A DNA stretch of 20,494 nucleotides from JAKBCQ01 sp021807585 (lineage in GTDB: Bacteria > Planctomycetota > Planctomycetia > Isosphaerales > Isosphaeraceae). Location of the stretch: assembly GCA_027325115.1 (NCBI GenBank), contig DAHWFG010000229.1:1-20494 (forward strand), written 5' to 3'. Under the pieces are notes generated by a model, which was given only the letters and a program-made list of their open reading frames with translations, ran no database searches and was not told the origin of the DNA. This document shows, piece by piece, positions 15,956 to 20,494 of this stretch (its first letter is position 1; each line of letters begins with the position of its first letter). A program made the position numbers and the translations under genes.

Positions 15956-17410
15956 TTAATCCTTAAGCAGGACGCGCTGACGGAACAGGTCCGAGGGAAG
16001 GTGATAACCCGCCTGCTCGAGCCGATCCATAAAAGTCGGTCTGATCCCGGTCGAAACAAACTCGCCGAAAGCCCGCCCCGCGGCGTCGACGCCGAGCTGG
16101 CGAAACGCGAAAATCTCTTGCATGATGATCGTATCTCCCTCCATGCTGACGACCTCGGATATGCTCGTCAGTTTCCTCGGCCCTCCCTGCAACCGGTTCG
16201 CCTGCACGATCAAATCGACCGCCGATGCGAACTGTTGACGCAACGCTCGAATCGGCAATTCCAAACCCGCCATGCTGATCATCGTTTCCAGCCGGCTCAA
16301 TGCGTCACGCGGAGTGTTCGCGTGAACCGTCGTCATCGATCCCTCATGCCCCGTATTCATCGCTTGAATCATGTCGAGCGTCTCGGCGCCGCGACACTCG
16401 CCGATGATGATCCGATCGGGACGCATACGGAGCGCGTTTTTGACGAGATCGCGCGCCGTCACCTCGCCGCGCCCCTCGATGTTCGCAGGACGCGTCTCAA
16501 GCCGAACGACGTGATCCTGTTGAAGCTGAAGCTCGGCGGCGTCCTCGATCGTGATCACCCGCTCGCCCGACGGAATAAAACTCGAAAGCGTGTTCAACAA
16601 AGTCGTCTTACCGCAACCCGTGCCTCCCGAAATAATAATGTTCAATCGCGCCTTGATCGCACCCTCAAGAACCGCGAGGATCTCGGGGGTGAAAGCCTTG
16701 AACCGAAGGAGGTCGTCCTTACCAAGGGGCTTGCTGCCGAATCGGCGAATCGAAACCGCGGCGCCGTCGAGCGCCAGCGGAGGAATGATCGCGTTCACAC
16801 GCGACCCGTCGGCGAGGCGAGCGTCCACCATCGGCGAAGTCTCGTCGACACGCCGACCGACACGCGAAACAATCCGATCAATGATCTGGAGCAAATGCTC
16901 GTTGTCGCGAAAAAGCACGTCGGATCGCTCGATTTTACCCCCTCGCTCCACAAATATATGCTTGGGACCGTTAATCATGATATCACTGATTTTTGGATCT
17001 TTCAGCAACAACTCGAGCGGACCGAGGCCGAAGGTTTCGTCAAGAATCTCTTCGACCAGGCGTTGCCGCTCGGTACGATTGAGAAGCGGATTCTCGGTGT
17101 CGCACAGGTGTTCGACCACTCCGCGGATCTCGTTCCGCAAACTCCCCGGAGCGATCTCGCTGACGCGGTCAAGGTCGAGCCGATCGACGAGCTTGTTGTG
17201 GATCAACCGCTTAAGCGTATCGTACTTCTCTTGCGCGGGATCGATCTCTTTTACCGCCTCGCGTCCCCGCGGCTGCGGCGACGGGGGTGGAGGCGCGACG
17301 GTTTCCTGCAAATTCGCCGCGGAGTCGTTTCGCGACTGCTCGACGCCGGAAGGCGGAGAACCGGCTCGCGGACCGAACGGGCTTCTTCCTCTCGTCGTCG
17401 AATTAAACAT
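15956..17410 (-). CDS. tadA: Tad pilus assembly ATPase TadA/CpaF
   Basis: The 484-residue secretion ATPase powers pilus extension (and possibly retraction) at the inner membrane. A proline-rich N-terminal region (about 1-55) is followed by the ATPase core. The Walker A motif is GGTGCGKTT (262-270). The Walker B segment has RIIIGE (333-338), and the histidine box is HEGSMTTVHAN (355-365). An AAGGAG lies about 11 bases before the ATG at 17410. The gene is 72 bases downstream of cpaE and precedes tadB. Confidence 0.95.
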   Translation of the reverse strand: MFNSTTRGRSPFGPRAGSPPSGVEQSRNDSAANLQETVAPPPPSPQPRGREAVKEIDPAQEKYDTLKRLIHNKLVDRLDLDRVSEIAPGSLRNEIRGVVEHLCDTENPLLNRTERQRLVEEILDETFGLGPLELLLKDPKISDIMINGPKHIFVERGGKIERSDVLFRDNEHLLQIIDRIVSRVGRRVDETSPMVDARLADGSRVNAIIPPLALDGAAVSIRRFGSKPLGKDDLLRFKAFTPEILAVLEGAIKARLNIIISGGTGCGKTTLLNTLSSFIPSGERVITIEDAAELQLQQDHVVRLETRPANIEGRGEVTARDLVKNALRMRPDRIIIGECRGAETLDMIQAMNTGHEGSMTTVHANTPRDALSRLETMISMAGLELPIRALRQQFASAVDLIVQANRLQGGPRKLTSISEVVSMEGDTIIMQEIFAFRQLGVDAAGRAFGEFVSTGIRPTFMDRLEQAGYHLPSDLFRQRVLLKD

Positions 17411-17482
17411 GATTCAATATACTCCTTGATCCCCGTTCCGGGTTCGGACCGATTCCCATTAATAATCTGTGACTATTTATCC

Positions 17483-18673
17483 TTAAAAAAGAGCGGCGAA
17501 AATCCCCTTTTTACGAACCGGAGAGGACTCTTTGTCGGAGTCGGGAACGCGGAATTCGCGCGCGATATCGGCGATCACGCGATGAACCCGATTGCCGGGC
17601 GATTCCTCGTCGATCGGCACGCCCCGTACTCGCGCCTCGCTAATCACTTTGGTCGCGTTGGGAATCTGCCAGCGGATCGTCATGCCGAGAGTCTCTTCCA
17701 CTTTTTTTAAGGTGATTTCGGAAACGCTCGATCCCTGACGATTGATTACAATTTGAATCTTCTCCGGGGGCATCCCGCTGTGAGTCAACAACTGCATCAA
17801 CCGCGAAGTGTTCCGCAAGCAAATCAGGTCGAGCTGAACGACGAGCAATATCACGTCGGCCATCTCCATCGCGACGAAATCCGACGCTTGAAGACCTTTA
17901 CTCGTATCAATGATCACGGTGTTGAACACGGCGCGAAGCAATTTGATCATTCTGCGCAACGAATCGGCCTCGATCTTCACCGCGTCCTCAAGCATCACCG
18001 GATGCGGCAGTACGTAAAGCCCCGACGAATGACGCGTCGTCGACCGCTTGAGCAACGTCAAGTCGAGTCGATCAATATTCATCGCCACATCCAAAATGGT
18101 TCGATCAGGAATGATATCCAGGCATGTATCGACCGATCCCAACAACAGGTCGAAATCGGCGATCACGACCGACTGCGACGAATTCCGCGCCAGGATCGCC
18201 GCCAGGTTGACCGCCAAGGTCGTGCAGCCGACCCCCCCCGCGGCGCCCGCGACCGCGATCACATGAGGAATGTTGCGCGATTTGTCGTTATGAGGCTTAA
18301 GCGGACGGACGAAGCGATCGATCGCCCCCAAGATTTCGTCGATATCGACGGGCAACGTCAAGAACTCACGCGCCCCGGCGCGAACGACCCGCAAGATCGC
18401 CTCGGTGTCGCGGACCTTGCTCGCCGCCAGCACCACGAGACCGGGCTTGCCGCTCGTAATCGCCTGAATCGAACTCAACGCTTGGTCGGGATCGCCGTCG
18501 AGCACGACAATCGCCAGGTCGGGCGGATTATCGAGAATCGAGCGAGACGCGGTCTCATAATTAATGCACACCTCGGACAACCAAACCGAATCGATTCCGC
18601 TGATCAACCGCTGAAGCGAGGTTCGAGTCTCCTCGTGCGGATCGACCAAAACAATTCGTGTAACACCCTTCAT
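17483..18673 (-). CDS. cpaE: Tad pilus localisation protein CpaE/TadZ (receiver-like plus MinD/ParA-like ATPase)
   Basis: This 396-residue protein usually places the Tad machine in the cell. The N-terminal 125 residues are a receiver-like domain with a possible phospho-site Asp59 (VVLDGDP). The rest is a MinD/ParA-type domain. Its P-loop is AAGGVGCTT (144-152), so the usual GKT lysine position is Cys150, and the first KGG lysine is an alanine. This suggests weak or absent ATP hydrolysis, as reported for atypical TadZ proteins. I chose the ATG at 18673, with an AGGA upstream; a TTG at 18703 would add ten residues. The stop is 72 bases before tadA. Confidence 0.9.
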   Translation of the reverse strand: MKGVTRIVLVDPHEETRTSLQRLISGIDSVWLSEVCINYETASRSILDNPPDLAIVVLDGDPDQALSSIQAITSGKPGLVVLAASKVRDTEAILRVVRAGAREFLTLPVDIDEILGAIDRFVRPLKPHNDKSRNIPHVIAVAGAAGGVGCTTLAVNLAAILARNSSQSVVIADFDLLLGSVDTCLDIIPDRTILDVAMNIDRLDLTLLKRSTTRHSSGLYVLPHPVMLEDAVKIEADSLRRMIKLLRAVFNTVIIDTSKGLQASDFVAMEMADVILLVVQLDLICLRNTSRLMQLLTHSGMPPEKIQIVINRQGSSVSEITLKKVEETLGMTIRWQIPNATKVISEARVRGVPIDEESPGNRVHRVIADIAREFRVPDSDKESSPVRKKGIFAALF

Positions 18674-18742
18674 GGAATCAATCCTATCATCAACCGCGGC
18701 CAATGGCTCTTATGTTTCCAATCGCTTCTCTATCAAAATCTC

Positions 18743-18756
18743 CGAGCGATCGCTCG
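18743..18756. repeat. Perfect 14-bp palindrome between cpaB and cpaE
   Basis: CGAGCGATCGCTCG reads the same on both strands and contains the octamer GCGATCGC. It lies 20 bases after the cpaB stop codon, in the 102-base gap before cpaE. It could form a small RNA hairpin, but no T-run follows it on the minus strand, so it is not a convincing terminator. It could equally be part of the general excess of CGATCG in this DNA. Confidence 0.5.
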
Positions 18757-18775
18757 CCCGATCGGCGATCGTCGA

Positions 18776-19789
18776 TCACGGACTGTGATCGATCGCGGGC
18801 GCCGACGGAGGCGGAGCGGGGTCGCCGTCGAACCCGGGCGTCTCTTTCGATCCCGATCCGCCGCGCCCCGGCGACCGCGGCGGCATGATCGCCAATCCGC
18901 CGTCGGATTCGGCGTCGTTCGCGCCGTCGAATTCACGTTTGCCGACTTGTATCGTCTCGATCGCCTCATTCTGAATACCATGAAAAATCTTGACGATACG
19001 TTGCTTCTTGACGGGCTTGGGAGGAGGCGTCGGCTCGACGGGAGGAGGAGGAGGCGGAGGAGGAGCGACGACGGGAGCGGGCTCGGGAGCGGGCTCGACC
19101 TTGGCGATCTCGATCGGTTGCGGCTTCGGCTTCTCAACCACTTCGACGTCGTCGACGCCGCGAAGAGCCAGCGAAAGCGGCCCCTTCGATCGCGCCGCGA
19201 CAAGCGACTCAACCTGATCGGGATCCACCGCGAACGTCACCGTTCGCACAATCATCGACTTGTCTTCAGGACGTGTGAACGTTTGCCCAACCGCCAACAC
19301 CGGCACGTTTTGAAGGATCGTTTCCGACTCGGACGCGTTCTGTACTCCCGTGTTCGGTCTCACCTGAATGATATCCACGTGATGCCCCGGCATGATGAAT
19401 CCGGAAACCCCCGTTTGCTCGTTGACCTCGATCGCAAAGGCGCGTTTCCCCTTGGGAATCTGCGAGACAAGCCCCGGAGGCGCCCCCTTCGGCGCCAGCT
19501 TACCCTCGACGAGCGCCTCGCCCGCCAGAATCTTGATCTGTACCCAACGATCCTCGCAATCCTTGATGTTCGTCATCACGTTCGGAGGCAACGAATCCTT
19601 CGGCTTCTTGTCGATCTTGAGCATCGAAGCCTTCAACACCTCCTCGGTCTTCAAATCTCGGGTCGCAACAACATATTCTTGCTGCGGAACCTCCGCTTGA
19701 TTTTTATTCATCAATTTGTTGACGCCCACCATCGCGCCCAGACCGCTCAGGCCGGCCAACATCAAAATCATCATCGATCTGCCGTTCAT
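18776..19789 (-). CDS. cpaB: Tad pilus assembly protein CpaB/RcpC with proline-rich C-terminal region
   Basis: The 337-residue periplasmic protein has an N-terminal membrane anchor (about 5-25), a SAF domain (about 38-100) and the CpaB/RcpC domain (about 110-215, including GFIMPGHHVDI). It usually supports the outer-membrane secretin. A low-complexity proline-rich stretch (about 221-259, including eight consecutive prolines) is followed by a short IVKIFHG segment and a Gly/Pro/Asp-rich tail. An AGGA lies about seven bases before the ATG at 19789. The prepilin peptidase gene ends 33 bases upstream. No secretin gene is found between cpaB and cpaE, where it often sits in other bacteria. Confidence 0.88.
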   Translation of the reverse strand: MNGRSMMILMLAGLSGLGAMVGVNKLMNKNQAEVPQQEYVVATRDLKTEEVLKASMLKIDKKPKDSLPPNVMTNIKDCEDRWVQIKILAGEALVEGKLAPKGAPPGLVSQIPKGKRAFAIEVNEQTGVSGFIMPGHHVDIIQVRPNTGVQNASESETILQNVPVLAVGQTFTRPEDKSMIVRTVTFAVDPDQVESLVAARSKGPLSLALRGVDDVEVVEKPKPQPIEIAKVEPAPEPAPVVAPPPPPPPPVEPTPPPKPVKKQRIVKIFHGIQNEAIETIQVGKREFDGANDAESDGGLAIMPPRSPGRGGSGSKETPGFDGDPAPPPSAPAIDHSP

Positions 19790-19822
19790 CGGATGTATCC
19801 TGTATGGAAATGTCGATCGAGC

Positions 19823-20365
19823 TTAGAACAACATGCCGCTCCAGACCAAATAGCCGATCGAGCCGATCGCAATCGGCACGCCGTAGGGCAAAAGCAACAT
19901 GCTCGGCTTGCGCTCGGCCGCGCTCTTCGAAAGCGCGACTGGATCGCGAACCGTCAAAATCTCAGATCCAATAGATTGAATCTGACCGACATGATGAAAG
20001 ATCCGCCCCGATCGCGCCATCATCGCAATCGCGATCAACCCTCCGACAATCGCCGAGCACGCGAACGCCCAGAAGATCGGCAACGGACCGATCCAAGCCC
20101 CAAGCCCGGCCAACAACTTGACGTCACCGGCGCCCATCCCGCCGATCGCGTACAACGGAAGCAACAGAATCAACCCCAGCCCCAACCCCGCGGCCGAAGT
20201 CGCCAGCCCCGACGAACCCTGGAGCCAGAACGAATAAACCAGCCCGCCGAGCATAAAATGATAGGTAAGCCAGTTGGGAACTTTGAATTTCAGGCCGTCG
20301 ATAATCGCGGCCTCAATCAACACCGCGACGCAAATCCAGCTCGCGATTTGGGGAATCTGTGTCAT
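19823..20365 (-). CDS. cpaA: Tad prepilin peptidase CpaA/TadV (A24 family)
   Basis: The 180-residue integral membrane aspartic peptidase processes prepilins. The two catalytic aspartates are visible: Asp23 (AIIDGLKFKVPNWLT) and Asp81 in GMGAGDVKL, the GxGD motif. Several hydrophobic helices span the chain, and a longer loop at about 120-150 is polar. The short form without the methyltransferase domain is typical of Tad systems. A GGAAAGG lies about eight bases before the ATG at 20365. It is the first gene of the minus-strand set in this window. Confidence 0.92.
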   Translation of the reverse strand: MTQIPQIASWICVAVLIEAAIIDGLKFKVPNWLTYHFMLGGLVYSFWLQGSSGLATSAAGLGLGLILLLPLYAIGGMGAGDVKLLAGLGAWIGPLPIFWAFACSAIVGGLIAIAMMARSGRIFHHVGQIQSIGSEILTVRDPVALSKSAAERKPSMLLLPYGVPIAIGSIGYLVWSGMLF

Positions 20366-20447
20366 CGTCGTCGCCTTTCCGTCGAATGTCGGGATCGATT
20401 AAGCGGCGACTCGGACGATCGATCTCCCGTCCCCCGCCGCCGTGAGA

Positions 20448-20476
20448 AATCTGGAACGTGAACCCCGAAGTGTCAA
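20448..20476 (-). promoter_or_regulatory. Possible promoter of the Tad operon
   Basis: Read on the minus strand, a perfect TTGACA (20471-20476) is followed after exactly 17 bases by CAGATT (20448-20453), a poor match to TATAAT. It would start transcription about 70-75 bases before cpaA. The spacing is right, but the weak -10 makes this only a candidate. Confidence 0.3.
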
Positions 20477-20494
20477 ATAAATCATGAAATACTG

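Noticed and set aside
13970..17710. A 1246-codon open frame on the plus strand, antisense to tadC, tadB and tadA
   Set aside because: The translation is rich in Arg, Asp and His with no domain. It runs through intergenic gaps and lies opposite clear Tad genes, so it is a by-product of codon bias that leaves few stops.
17753..20461. A 902-codon plus-strand open frame antisense to cpaE, cpaB and cpaA
   Set aside because: Same pattern as above: arginine-rich, without motifs, and opposed to well-supported genes.

Overview
The window looks like chromosomal DNA of a GC-rich bacterium, most likely a planctomycete or a related member of the PVC group. This rests on the single-domain regulator, on the Tad gene order with a proline-rich CpaB, and on codon use dominated by CGC, ATC and GAT. 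It is inference from gene content, because there is no rRNA or marker gene here. Three blocks can be seen: a gene-poor leader (1-916), a dense plus-strand [NiFe]-hydrogenase operon (917-13548), and a minus-strand Tad pilus operon (20365-13599) that converges on it.

Hydrogenase block. The first gene encodes a cyclic-nucleotide-binding-domain protein without a DNA-binding domain. It is followed by four subunits in the order beta, gamma, delta, alpha (hydBGDA), which is the layout of group 3b NAD(P)-linked hydrogenases, also called sulfhydrogenases. Next come the large-subunit maturation protease and a complete Ni-Fe(CN)2CO assembly set: hypA, hypB, hypF, hypC, hypD and hypE. The last gene is a CoA-disulfide/polysulfide reductase fused to a rhodanese domain. 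Most junctions overlap or are separated by only a few bases, so the genes are very probably one transcript that codes for a self-contained enzyme and its assembly line. The beta subunit (two [4Fe-4S] clusters) and gamma subunit (FAD, NAD(P), [2Fe-2S]) move electrons between NAD(P)H and the delta/alpha hydrogenase core. The last gene could use NAD(P)H to reduce polysulfide or CoA-persulfide, which would couple hydrogen, NADPH and sulfur.

Leader. The roughly 900 bases before the operon hold no convincing gene. The last 170 bases before the terminator contain several perfect inverted repeats. They end in a strong intrinsic-terminator hairpin with a six-T tail, 58 bases before the first gene. An upstream segment is complementary to part of the terminator stem and would disrupt it. 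This is the architecture of a transcriptional attenuator or riboswitch, and it is the most interesting item in the window.

Tad block. On the minus strand, in transcription order, are cpaA/tadV (prepilin peptidase), cpaB/rcpC, cpaE/tadZ, cpaF/tadA (ATPase), tadB, tadC and a small two-helix membrane protein. The outer-membrane secretin (cpaC/rcpA), the pilin (flp) and the pseudopilins (tadE/F) are not in this stretch. The palindrome CGATCG is strikingly frequent throughout the window.
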